Below are positions 7,299 through 14,821 of a DNA stretch of 34,905 nucleotides, in pieces. How positions within the stretch are numbered: the stretch's first letter is position 1; each line of letters begins with the position of its first letter. Source of the DNA: Mycolicibacterium austroafricanum (lineage in GTDB: Bacteria > Actinomycetota > Actinomycetes > Mycobacteriales > Mycobacteriaceae); NCBI RefSeq assembly GCF_902705885.1, contig NZ_CACSIP010000044.1, forward strand, positions 1 to 34,905, read 5' to 3'. The notes beneath the pieces were generated by a model. That model was not told the DNA's origin. It saw nothing but the letters and a program-made list of their open reading frames with translations, and did no database searches. The position numbers and the translations under genes are program-made.

Positions 7299-7988
7299 GT
7301 GACAGACACGCTCGACAGCAGGCAGGGCTCCGCGCAGGCGAGCCGAGGCGATCTGGTGATCTTCGATCTGGACGGCACATTGACCGATTCGGCCGAGGGC
7401 ATCGTCGCCAGCTTCCGCCACGCGCTGCAGACCGTCGGCGCAGCCGTGCCCGACGGCGACCTGGTCAGTCGGATCGTCGGCCCGCCGATGCACCACACGC
7501 TGCGGGAGATGGGCCTCGGGGAGCAGGCCGACGCGGCGATCGCCGCCTACCGCGCCGACTACATCAGCCGCGGCTGGTCGATGAACCGCCCCTTCACCGG
7601 TATCCCGGCGTTGCTCGCCGACCTGCAGAGCGCCGGTGTCCGGCTGGCGGTGGCCACCTCCAAGGCCGAGCCGACCGCGCAGCGCATCCTCGCCCACTTC
7701 GGTCTCGACACCTGCTTCGAGGTGATCGCCGGGGCCAGCGTGGACGGCAGCCGCGCGTCCAAGGCCGACGTGCTGGCCCACGCACTCGCCCAGCTCGCCC
7801 CGGTGCCGGACCGGGTGGTGATGGTCGGCGACCGTTCCCACGACGTCGAGGGCGCCGCCGTCCATGGCATCGGCACCATCGTCGTCGGCTGGGGCTACGG
7901 GCGCGCCGACTTCGCCGCCGGTGACAGCCCCCGGGCGCAGGCCCACGTCGCCAGCGTCGACGATCTTCGCGAGGTGCTCGGTGTCTGA
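7299..7988 (+). CDS. ptkA: HAD-superfamily hydrolase, PtkA-type protein tyrosine kinase
   Basis: A 229-residue HAD protein. Motif I is VIFDLDGTLTDS with the nucleophilic Asp and general-acid Asp, motif II is VATSKAEP, and motif IV is VVMVGDRSHDVEGA. The sequence looks like a phosphoglycolate-phosphatase-type HAD enzyme. In M. tuberculosis the gene in this position was reported as PtkA, a kinase acting on tyrosines of PtpA. I use that symbol because of the order with ptpA and SURF1. The GTG at 7299-7301 is chosen as a plausible start just before the conserved domain. Its 3' end overlaps the ptpA start by 8 bp, so the two are likely translated together. Confidence 0.85.
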   Translation: MTDTLDSRQGSAQASRGDLVIFDLDGTLTDSAEGIVASFRHALQTVGAAVPDGDLVSRIVGPPMHHTLREMGLGEQADAAIAAYRADYISRGWSMNRPFTGIPALLADLQSAGVRLAVATSKAEPTAQRILAHFGLDTCFEVIAGASVDGSRASKADVLAHALAQLAPVPDRVVMVGDRSHDVEGAAVHGIGTIVVGWGYGRADFAAGDSPRAQAHVASVDDLREVLGV

Positions 7989-8070
7989 TGTCGCCGGCGG
8001 GCCGGCTCCGGTGTCTGACGTCGCCGGCGGGCCGGCTCCGGTGTCTGACGTCGCCGGCAAGCCGGCTCCG
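7981..8070 (+). repeat. three tandem 30-bp repeats at the ptkA/ptpA junction
   Basis: Units 7981-8010, 8011-8040 and 8041-8070 are nearly identical. Copies 1 and 2 differ by one base near position 9, and copy 3 carries a short change turning a GG codon pair into GK. Each unit begins with GTG and, in the ptpA frame, encodes VSDVAG(G/K)PAP. The first unit contains the ptkA stop. Confidence 0.95.
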
Positions 8071-8556
8071 GCCCTCCACGTCACGTTCATCTGCACCGGC
8101 AACATCTGCCGCAGCCCGATGGCCGAGAAGATGTTCGCCCACCAGCTCGGCGAGCGGGGACTGGCCGAGGTGGTGCGTGTCACCAGCGCAGGCACCGGCC
8201 ACTGGCATGAGGGCGAACCCGCCGACCGCCGGGCCGGGCAGGTGCTGCGCGGCCACGGCTACCCGACCGCTCATCGCGCCGCTCAGGTCGGCGACGACCA
8301 CCTGTCGGCCGATCTGGTGGTCGCGTTGGGCCGAAACCACCTCCGCATGCTGCAGCACCTCGGCGTTCCGGCCGACCGGCTGCGGATGCTGCGGTCCTTC
8401 GACCCGCGATCAGGGGGACACATCGACGATGTCGAGGATCCCTACTACGGCACCCACGACGACTTCGAGGATGTCTTCACGGTGATCGACGCGGCACTGC
8501 CCGGCCTGCACGCGTGGGTGGACGAGTGGCTGGCCGACCGGGAACAGGTGAGCTGA
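7981..8556 (+). CDS. ptpA: low-molecular-weight protein tyrosine phosphatase PtpA
   Basis: The phosphatase domain begins at LHVTFICTGNICRSPMAEKM, where CTGNICRS is the C(X)5R-S phosphate loop with catalytic Cys and Arg. The general-acid Asp lies in DVEDPYYG near the C-terminus. PtpA is exported by pathogenic mycobacteria to dephosphorylate host proteins; in environmental species its role is less clear. Starting at GTG 7981, with GAGG six bases upstream, the protein has 191 residues. About 30 of these are three copies of VSDVAGGPAP absent from the 163-residue M. tuberculosis protein as I remember it. GTG codons at 8011 and 8041 are alternative starts. SURF1 follows after 2 bp. Confidence 0.93.
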   Translation: MSDVAGGPAPVSDVAGGPAPVSDVAGKPAPALHVTFICTGNICRSPMAEKMFAHQLGERGLAEVVRVTSAGTGHWHEGEPADRRAGQVLRGHGYPTAHRAAQVGDDHLSADLVVALGRNHLRMLQHLGVPADRLRMLRSFDPRSGGHIDDVEDPYYGTHDDFEDVFTVIDAALPGLHAWVDEWLADREQVS

Positions 8557-8558
8557 CG

Positions 8559-9413
8559 ATGCGTCGCTGGGTGTTCCTGTTGCGTCCGCAGTGGCTGGCG
8601 TTGTACGTGGTGGTGGCGGCGTTCGCCTACCTGTGTTTCACCGTGCTGGCACCGTGGCAGCTGGGCAAGAACACCGCGACGTCGCGGGAGAATGCGCAGA
8701 TCGCGCGGTCACTCGAGGCCGATCCGGTCCCAGTCACGACGGTGCTACCCCAGCAGGATTCGATGGCCCCCGACGAACAGTGGCAGCGGGTCACGGCCAC
8801 CGGGCGCTACCTGGCCGAGGGCCAGGTGCTGGCGAGGCTGCGGGTGATCGACGGCGAGCCCGCTTTCGAGGTGCTGGCCCCGTTCGCGGTGGACGGCGGA
8901 CCGACCGTGCTCGTCGACCGGGGCTACGTGCGTCCCGTGGAGGGTTCACAGGTGCCGACGATCGAGCCGCCGCCGTCCGGGACCGTCACGATCACCGCCC
9001 GACTCCGCGACCCCGAAGGCGTCGCCATCGGGAAGGACCCCTTCCAGGCGGATGGCATCCAGCAGGTCTACTCGATCAACACCGGCCAGATCTCCGAACT
9101 GACCGGTGTCCCGTTGGCGGGCGCCTATCTGCAACTGGTCGACGGTCAGCCCGGCGGCCTCGGCGTCATCCCGTTGCCCCACCTCAACGCCGGACCGTTC
9201 CTGTCCTACGGCATCCAGTGGATCGCGTTCGGGATCATCGCGCCGGTCGGCGTCGGCTACTTCGTGTACTCCGAACTGAAGGTCCGTCGTCGGGAGAAGG
9301 CCGTGGCCACTGCGACGGCCGAGGCCGCCTCGGCCCGAGATGCCGCCGGTGAGCCGGCGCTACCGCTCACCGCCGAGGAGAAGCTCGCCGACCGCTACGG
9401 GAAGCGACGCTGA
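8559..9413 (+). CDS. SURF1-family cytochrome oxidase biogenesis protein
   Basis: A 284-residue membrane protein with the SURF1 plan. The first membrane segment is at about residues 10-30 (WLALYVVVAAFAYLCFTVLA), followed by WQLGKN. A long extracytoplasmic domain contains VLVDRGYVRP, the typical SURF1 signature. A second membrane segment lies near residues 222-245 (IQWIAFGIIAPVGVGYFVY). The protein helps assemble the haem a3-CuB site of cytochrome c oxidase. The ATG at 8559 is 2 bp after the ptpA stop. The last 47 bp overlap the 3' end of cobD on the other strand. Confidence 0.93.
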   Translation: MRRWVFLLRPQWLALYVVVAAFAYLCFTVLAPWQLGKNTATSRENAQIARSLEADPVPVTTVLPQQDSMAPDEQWQRVTATGRYLAEGQVLARLRVIDGEPAFEVLAPFAVDGGPTVLVDRGYVRPVEGSQVPTIEPPPSGTVTITARLRDPEGVAIGKDPFQADGIQQVYSINTGQISELTGVPLAGAYLQLVDGQPGGLGVIPLPHLNAGPFLSYGIQWIAFGIIAPVGVGYFVYSELKVRRREKAVATATAEAASARDAAGEPALPLTAEEKLADRYGKRR

Positions 9414-10329
9414 CCGCCACCAACGCGGCAGCCACCTGAACGGCGCGCGACAGCCGCACCGCCCGGGCGAGGTCCCCGGTGACGGGAGCCGGACCGTCGC
9501 CGAGCGTCGGCCGGATCTCCAGCTCGTGGGCGTACTGGGTGGGACCGCCGAGGCTCACCCCGAGGGCACCGGCGAACGACGCCTCAGCCACCCCGGCGTT
9601 CGGGCTCGGGTGCTTTCGCGCGTCGCGCCGCCAGGCCCGCACCGCGGCCACCGGAGACCCGCCGACGACAGGCGCGCACAGGGCGACCAGGACTCCCGTG
9701 AGCCGAGCGCCGGCGAGGTTCAGCAGGTCATCAAAACGGGCTGCGGCCCAACCAAACCGGGCATATCGCGGCGAACGGCTGCCGATCATCGCGTCCAACG
9801 TGTTGGCGGCTCGGTACACCAGCACCGCAGGGGTGCCCCCCACCGCGGCCCACACCAGTGGGCTGACCTGGGCGTCGGACGTGTTCTCGGCGATGGACTC
9901 CAGCGCGGCGCGGGTCAGGCCCGCGGGGTCGAGCACCGCGGGGTCGCGGCCACACAGCGAGGGCAGCAGCCGGCGGGCTCCTTCGATGTCATCGGCCTGC
10001 AACAGCCCCACCATCTGCTCGCCCGTCCGGCACAGCGACGTCCCGCCCAGCGCGACGAACGTCGCCGCCGCGACGCACGCAGCCTCGCGAACTGCGCCAC
10101 GGCTGCCCGCCCTCTCGCCGAGGATCCCCAACGTGGCAACCGCGACGAGCAGTCCGGCGGTGTGCACGACACCGGCGACCCGGTCGTCGGAATAACTGTG
10201 CCGCTCCAAAGCCGCTGCACCGCTGCCGAACAGCGCGACCGGATGCCCGCGCCGAGGATCACCGAACACCGCGTCGGCCGCGACACCGGCGGCGATGCCC
10301 GCCGCACGGGCCCCCATCACGAACACCAT
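9367..10329 (-). CDS. cobD: adenosylcobinamide-phosphate synthase CobD/CbiB
   Basis: A 320-residue integral membrane protein of the CobD/CbiB family, which attaches the aminopropanol arm to adenosylcobyric acid in cobalamin biosynthesis. Family motifs are AVFGDPRRGHPVALFG near the N-terminus, ESIAENTSDAQVSPLVWAA in the middle, and RAANTLDAMIGSRSPRYARF, followed by RDARKHPSPNAGVAEASFAG. The ATG at 10329 is used; the ATG four codons later is an alternative. The 3' end overlaps SURF1 by 47 bp in convergent orientation. No other cobalamin gene is adjacent, apart from the CobC-like phosphatase domain at 4222. Confidence 0.93.
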   Translation of the reverse strand: MVFVMGARAAGIAAGVAADAVFGDPRRGHPVALFGSGAAALERHSYSDDRVAGVVHTAGLLVAVATLGILGERAGSRGAVREAACVAAATFVALGGTSLCRTGEQMVGLLQADDIEGARRLLPSLCGRDPAVLDPAGLTRAALESIAENTSDAQVSPLVWAAVGGTPAVLVYRAANTLDAMIGSRSPRYARFGWAAARFDDLLNLAGARLTGVLVALCAPVVGGSPVAAVRAWRRDARKHPSPNAGVAEASFAGALGVSLGGPTQYAHELEIRPTLGDGPAPVTGDLARAVRLSRAVQVAAALVAVSVASRSGRRASPRR

Positions 10330-10389
10330 GGCAGCGTCTCACAGCGTGAATCCCCCAAAGCGGCGCGGTACAGCTGTCACACTGTGCGC

Positions 10390-12099
10390 ATGGGCGACCT
10401 GATCGTGACCGCGGCAACCATCATCACCATGGACGACGACGTTCCGCGGGCGCAGGCGGTGGCGGTATCCGGGGAGGAGATCGTGGCCGTGGGCAGCCTC
10501 GAGGACTGCCGGGCTGCACTTCCCGACGCCGAGGTGATCGACACCGGCGCCGCCGCACTGGCACCGGGATTCGTTGAGCCGCACGGTCACCCGCTGATCA
10601 GCGGGGTCGCCACCCAGGCTCCTGCCCGCTCCATCGCACCCTGGGACGCGGCCACCTGGTCCGAGGTACAGGAAGTGTTCGCCCACGCGCTCGCCACCTC
10701 CGACCCCGACACGCCGTTGTGGTTCACCGGGTACGACGCACTCCTGCACGGCCACCCGGCGCCCAAGGCCGACGAGCTCGACGCCATCTTCGGCGACCGG
10801 GTCACGGTGATCACCGACAACTCGGGACACGGGGTCTATTTCAACTCGGCGACGATCAGGCTCCACGGTTGGGACACCGCCCCGCCCGCCGACCCTGTCG
10901 CGTCACACTACGGCCGCAACGCCGACGGATCGTTGAACGGACAAGGCTTCGAGTTGCCGGTGGTGACGGCGGTGGTCGGGCCGCTGATGGCCCGCATGGG
11001 TGACCCCCTGCTGTCCGGCGCGCACTACTACGCGCTGATGTCGCGAGGCGGCTACACCTCGACGTCTGACATGACCTACGACCCCAAGTTCGCGGCCGGC
11101 TACGAGGCGCTGGCCGCCGCGCCGTCATGCCCGCTGCGGGTCAGCATGTGGGAGATGTCGATCACCGACACCTACTCGGATCCAACAACTTTCACCGCCG
11201 GCGAGCACTGGCTGACCAAGGCGGGCGTCAAGCTGTGGACGGACGGCTCACCGTGGGTGGGCAACATCGCGATCTCATTTCCGTACCTGGACACCGAGGC
11301 CACCCGCACCGCCGGGATCGACCCTGCCACCGCGGGCGGTGCCCAGTCGATGAACTACTCCCGTGCCCAGCTCGACGAGATCCTCGACCACGCCGCACCC
11401 AAGGGCTGGCAGATGGCGTTCCACGCCAACGGCGACCTGGCGCTGGACCTCGCACTGGACGCCTACGAGGACGCGCTGCACCGGCACTCCCTGATGGGAA
11501 CCGACCACCGCTGGCGGCTGGAGCACTGCGGCGCCGGCACCCGCGCGCACTTCGACCGGGCCGCCCGGCTGGGGGTGCACGTGTCGTTGGCGCCGTTCCA
11601 GTACTACTACTGGGGAGAGCTGCTCGACGGCGCGATGTTCGACCACGAGCACGGTGCCCGCTGGGCCGCCTTCGCCGACGCCGTCGCCTCGGGGGCCTGC
11701 GTGTCGTTGCACAACGACGGATCGGTGTCGCCGCCCCTTCCGGTCATCAACATTGCCACCGCGGTCACCCGGCGCACCCGCAACGGCACCGTGCACGGAC
11801 CCGAACAAGCGATCTCGCTGGATCAAGCGTGGCGCGCGCAGACCATCGACGCGGCCCGCACGCTGGGACGGGAGCACCTGATCGGGTCGATCGCGCCGGG
11901 CAAGCTGGCCGATTTCGTCGAGCTGACCGCCGACCCGTGGCGCGTGGATCCGGCCGCGATGATCGACGCGGTGCAGGTGAGCGGGACCTGGCTGGGTGGG
12001 CGCCGTGTCGACCTCGGCGAGTTCCTCACCGCCGTCGGCGGTGGCGACAACACCGAGCATGCGCACCTGGTCGAGCGGAGCGCGCCGGGTTGCTGCTGA
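10390..12099 (+). CDS. amidohydrolase family 3 (YtcJ-like) metal-dependent hydrolase
   Basis: A 569-residue cytosolic TIM-barrel hydrolase. The N-terminal sandwich begins MGDLIVTAATIITMDDD, followed by the first metal ligands in GFVEPHGHPLI (HxH). Later family positions are KLWTDGSPWVGN, FHANGDLALDLALDAYE, WRLEHCG and LHNDGSVSP (final metal region), then IGSIAPGKLADFVEL in the closing sandwich. Relatives hydrolyse N-formimino, N-acyl or similar C-N bonds; the substrate is unknown. A possible -10 (CACACT, 10378-10383) sits 7 bases before the ATG, suggesting a leaderless mRNA. The open frame continues upstream across cobD antisense sequence, but the conserved domain starts here. Confidence 0.9.
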   Translation: MGDLIVTAATIITMDDDVPRAQAVAVSGEEIVAVGSLEDCRAALPDAEVIDTGAAALAPGFVEPHGHPLISGVATQAPARSIAPWDAATWSEVQEVFAHALATSDPDTPLWFTGYDALLHGHPAPKADELDAIFGDRVTVITDNSGHGVYFNSATIRLHGWDTAPPADPVASHYGRNADGSLNGQGFELPVVTAVVGPLMARMGDPLLSGAHYYALMSRGGYTSTSDMTYDPKFAAGYEALAAAPSCPLRVSMWEMSITDTYSDPTTFTAGEHWLTKAGVKLWTDGSPWVGNIAISFPYLDTEATRTAGIDPATAGGAQSMNYSRAQLDEILDHAAPKGWQMAFHANGDLALDLALDAYEDALHRHSLMGTDHRWRLEHCGAGTRAHFDRAARLGVHVSLAPFQYYYWGELLDGAMFDHEHGARWAAFADAVASGACVSLHNDGSVSPPLPVINIATAVTRRTRNGTVHGPEQAISLDQAWRAQTIDAARTLGREHLIGSIAPGKLADFVELTADPWRVDPAAMIDAVQVSGTWLGGRRVDLGEFLTAVGGGDNTEHAHLVERSAPGCC

Positions 12100-12106
12100 A
12101 CGCCGG

Positions 12107-12163
12107 TGGGCGGATCAGGGAACCGCACCCTTTCCGCACAGCGGGGGTTGGGGCATCCGCCCA
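12107..12163 (+). terminator. possible terminator of the amidohydrolase gene
   Basis: TGGGCGGAT (12107-12115) and ATCCGCCCA (12155-12163) are perfect 9-bp arms with a long 39-nt spacer. They lie in the 186-bp gap between the amidohydrolase and the next gene. The long loop makes this only a weak terminator candidate. Confidence 0.2.
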
Positions 12164-12252
12164 GGCGCGGGCGACGGCGCACACGATTGAAGCCGGCAAT
12201 CTGACCTGCATAGAACTCGACTTGCCGTTACAGCGCCCCGGAATGCCTAGGC

Positions 12253-12289
12253 GATACTGAGGGGCATGGCGTGGGTGGTTCGCGGGTGA
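12253..12289 (+). promoter_or_regulatory. promoter with a possible 7-codon leader ORF
   Basis: GATACT (12253-12258) is a -10 candidate. Seven bases on, an ATG at 12266 opens the short frame MAWVVRG and stops with the TGA at 12287-12289. That TGA overlaps the GTG at 12286 as GTGA. This could be a leaderless leader peptide coupled to the hydrolase gene; a GAGGGG at 12259-12264 could alternatively serve GTG 12271. Confidence 0.35.
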
Positions 12290-13842
12290 GCGCGATCGAC
12301 GCGTTCTACGCGGTGTGGACCAATGCGCGGCGAACGTTCGGCGACGGGGCGCCAGCCGGAGGCGCACAGTTCGACGCCAGCGCCAAGTTCCGACAGCTGG
12401 GCACCGAGGTCGCCTCAGCGACGCCAGACCCGGTGTGGTCGGGTGGTGCCGCCGGCGCGTACCGGCTCAAGAACTACCGGCACCGAGCGGTGTTCGATCG
12501 GCTCGCTGACCTCGATCAGCGACTCGGCCGCAGCGTCGATCGGTCCGCTCAGCTCGTCAGCACGGGTCGGCAGAATCTGGAGTCGCTACGGAAATGGGTC
12601 AGCGACGCCGCCGCGAGCGTGCCACCGGGCAAGTTTCGGGAGGTTCAACTCACCCAGATCGCGAGCGCGGGCCTGGCCCGGCTTCAAGAAATTGTGCTCG
12701 GCACTCATACCGATCTCAGCGTGGTCGCGCAGGACATCGTCAAACTATCGACCGAGTACGGTTCACTCACCTCAGAGGAAGGCCCGTCGGGGGACGCCCG
12801 GGAAGGCGAAGAGAAGGCCGATGAGGTAGTCGACGGCACCGACAAGACCGATATGTCGTCAGGGGACATCAACCGAATCGACCAGGCCAACCGCGACATG
12901 CTCGAAGACATGCGAGCGGAGTATCAGCAGTTACCCGACGGACAAGTCAAAACCGACCGGCTCGCTGACATCGCCGCGATCGAGGAGGCGCTGCAGACAC
13001 CAGGCTCGCGTCTGGTCTACCTGGAAAAGCCAGATGACCCGTCGCGAATGATCCCCGCCGCGACGTCAGTGGGTGACCCATTCACGGCCGATCATGTCTC
13101 GACCACCGTGCCCGGCGTATCAGGCACCACCCGAGGCGCCATCGCGGGGATGACGCGCGAGGCGGCAGAGTTGCGCAATGAGGCGATTGACGTCGCGAAG
13201 TCGGCCGGAAGCCCCGAGAACCCGATCAGTACCAGCGTGGCCACCGTGGCCTGGGTGGGATATCAACCACCGGCCAACCTGGGTCAGACCTCAGTCCTCG
13301 ACGACGACCTCGCTCAAGCGGGCGCACCGAAGCTGACCTCGTTCCTCGGCGAGCTCGACGCCGCCTCCCGCAATCCCAGCCAGACCACGGCGCTGTTCGG
13401 GCACTCCTACGGCTCGCTGACCTCCGGCATCGCATTGGGTGACGGGGCAAGCCAATACGTCGACAACGCGGTGCTCTACGGCTCCCCCGGCTTCCAGGCC
13501 GTCACCCCGGCCGACCTCGGCATGACCGACGACAACTTCTTCGTGATGGCCACCTCCGACGACCCGATCAACTACGTCGCCGACCTGGCACCGCTGCACG
13601 GCTGGGGCGCCAACCCCAACGACGTCATCGACAACGGCGACGGGACACTGCGGTTTCGTTTCGAGCACCTCGAGACCGACGCAGGCAGCACGCCGATTCC
13701 CGGCTACGAGTCCAAGGCCGCCGCATCCGGGCATTCCGATTACGGGCGCAACGCCGGAGAACGGATGACCGGATATAACCTGGCAGCGATCCTGCTCGAC
13801 CGCCCCGACCTCACGGTCAGAGAGACTCCGCTGACATGGTGA
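12286..13842 (+). CDS. DUF1023 alpha/beta hydrolase with N-terminal EspA/type VII-like helical domain
   Basis: A 518-residue protein. The first ~160 residues (SAIDAFYAVWTNARRTFG ... DPVWSGGAAGAY) are helical with a WSG turn reminiscent of WXG/EspA-type secreted proteins. An acidic linker (EEGPSGDAREGEEKADEVVD) follows. The C-terminal DUF1023 hydrolase domain has the nucleophile elbow GHSYGS with Ser374 and a probable catalytic His483 in GHSDYG. I see no Sec signal peptide, which fits type VII export or a cytosolic location. The GTG at 12286 is chosen because similar proteins start at this point; GTG 12271 adds five residues. The stop lies inside a 17-bp duplication shared with the lipoprotein start. 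Substrate unknown. Confidence 0.8.
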   Translation: MSAIDAFYAVWTNARRTFGDGAPAGGAQFDASAKFRQLGTEVASATPDPVWSGGAAGAYRLKNYRHRAVFDRLADLDQRLGRSVDRSAQLVSTGRQNLESLRKWVSDAAASVPPGKFREVQLTQIASAGLARLQEIVLGTHTDLSVVAQDIVKLSTEYGSLTSEEGPSGDAREGEEKADEVVDGTDKTDMSSGDINRIDQANRDMLEDMRAEYQQLPDGQVKTDRLADIAAIEEALQTPGSRLVYLEKPDDPSRMIPAATSVGDPFTADHVSTTVPGVSGTTRGAIAGMTREAAELRNEAIDVAKSAGSPENPISTSVATVAWVGYQPPANLGQTSVLDDDLAQAGAPKLTSFLGELDAASRNPSQTTALFGHSYGSLTSGIALGDGASQYVDNAVLYGSPGFQAVTPADLGMTDDNFFVMATSDDPINYVADLAPLHGWGANPNDVIDNGDGTLRFRFEHLETDAGSTPIPGYESKAAASGHSDYGRNAGERMTGYNLAAILLDRPDLTVRETPLTW

Positions 13843-13865
13843 CCCGAATGACATGGTGACCCGAA
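13832..13865 (+). repeat. 17-bp perfect tandem duplication across a gene junction
   Basis: TGACATGGTGACCCGAA occurs at 13832-13848 and again directly at 13849-13865. Copy 1 holds the hydrolase stop (ATGGTGA). Copy 2 holds the lipoprotein start. Between them the copy-1 ATG (13836) opens a 7-residue frame, MVTRMTW, that stops at 13857-13859 inside the second ATGGTGA. Confidence 0.95.
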
Positions 13866-14485
13866 ACCGCGCCCGACTGACATTCCGGCTCACCGCCGCA
13901 ACAAGTCTGTGTGTCTCCATCCTGATTGGTGGTTGCTCCGTGACCGAGAACCCGTACGAATCCCAGACCGTGAAAGGGAACGAGGCTGTCGAGGTGATCG
14001 ACAGCCTGCGCCCGGAAGGCTCCTACGAGGACGCCCGGCGGCGCATCAACGACGCCGCAGCCACCATCGCCGAGCGGATCGTTGCCGCCGTCCCGGGCCA
14101 GACGTGGCAGTTCAGTGCCGACCCGAACGTCCAGGAGGTGAAAAGCGATGGGTTGCCCTGCGAAAAACTCACCGGTGACATTGCGCGACGGCCACTTTCC
14201 GACATGGTTGAGTTCGGCCGACCGTTCACGGCTGACGAATTTGCAACGGCCAGTGACATCGTGCGCGCCCAGGCAGCCGGGTTCGGTGCCACCGGCGAGG
14301 ATTCGTTGTTCAACGAAGAGTCGCGACGTGACTTCCATGTCCAGGGCGGCGGATTCGAGTTCGACCTCAGGCAAGGCGGATCAGCGATCTTCACGATTAC
14401 CGGCGACTGCTTCCTCATGCAGTCCGTAGTCGACCTGCCTGCAGGCCAGCTCCCACCAAAGCCGCCAACCACACCGTCCTCGTAA
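13853..14485 (+). CDS. LppA-like lipoprotein
   Basis: A 210-residue predicted lipoprotein. The signal peptide has a basic start (MVTRNRARLTFRL), a hydrophobic core and the lipobox LIGGC, with the lipidated Cys at about residue 28 followed by SVTENPYES. The mature domain resembles the LppA family (M. tuberculosis LppA/LppB, as I recall); two further cysteines, in LPCEKL and TGDCFLM, could form a disulfide. It ends in a Pro-rich tail. It follows the DUF1023 hydrolase by 10 bp, and the pair probably forms one transcript. A role as surface partner or antagonist of the hydrolase is possible but not shown by the sequence. Confidence 0.8.
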   Translation: MVTRNRARLTFRLTAATSLCVSILIGGCSVTENPYESQTVKGNEAVEVIDSLRPEGSYEDARRRINDAAATIAERIVAAVPGQTWQFSADPNVQEVKSDGLPCEKLTGDIARRPLSDMVEFGRPFTADEFATASDIVRAQAAGFGATGEDSLFNEESRRDFHVQGGGFEFDLRQGGSAIFTITGDCFLMQSVVDLPAGQLPPKPPTTPSS

Positions 14486-14580
14486 CCTGGCCCGCTGTAC
14501 CGCGATCCTGGCGCACACTGCCGCTCACGAACCGCAGCACATCGTCCTCACCCTCGCAGGACGCAATTCCGGGGATGGCG

Positions 14581-14622
14581 GCGGCTGCGCAGTTCGGACT
14601 CCGCGAGTCCGCACGCAGCCGC
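14581..14622. terminator. strong hairpin between the lipoprotein and tRNA-Val
   Basis: GCGGCTGCG (14581-14589) pairs with CGCAGCCGC (14614-14622), and CGGACT (14595-14600) pairs with AGTCCG (14606-14611), with a small asymmetric internal loop and a 5-nt terminal loop. Convergent placement suggests it ends both transcripts. The rest of the 217-bp gap shows nothing I recognise. Confidence 0.45.
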
Positions 14623-14702
14623 GTCAACATCACAGATTCGGTTTCCAGCGAGAACGCCGTGGTACTCCGCAGAGCTTTGATGAGTTCTGCAGAAGCTGCC
14701 GG

Positions 14703-14774
14703 TGGGCGCGGACGGTATCGAACCGCCGACCGCTGGTGTGTAAAACCAGAGCTCTACCACTGAGCTACGCGCCC
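14703..14774 (-). tRNA. tRNA-Val (anticodon TAC)
   Basis: Read on the minus strand, acceptor stem GGGCGCG/CGCGCCC closes a full cloverleaf. The D arm reads AGCTCAGTGGTAGAGCT, the anticodon arm is CTGGT-TTTACAC-ACCAG with anticodon TAC (decodes GTA), and the T arm contains GGTTCGATACC. The discriminator is A; the terminal CCA is not fully encoded. It sits at the edge of an accessory block, the usual site of integration for mobile DNA, but I find no att duplication. Confidence 0.95.
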
Positions 14775-14821
14775 GATCCCGGGCAGGCTACACGCACCGG
14801 ACCTGCCACCGGAAATCCGCC

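Noticed and set aside
9340..10389. Upstream extension of the amidohydrolase reading frame by 350 codons
   Set aside because: It reads antisense to cobD, is Arg/Pro/His-rich and has no domain; family proteins start at MGDLIVTAA.
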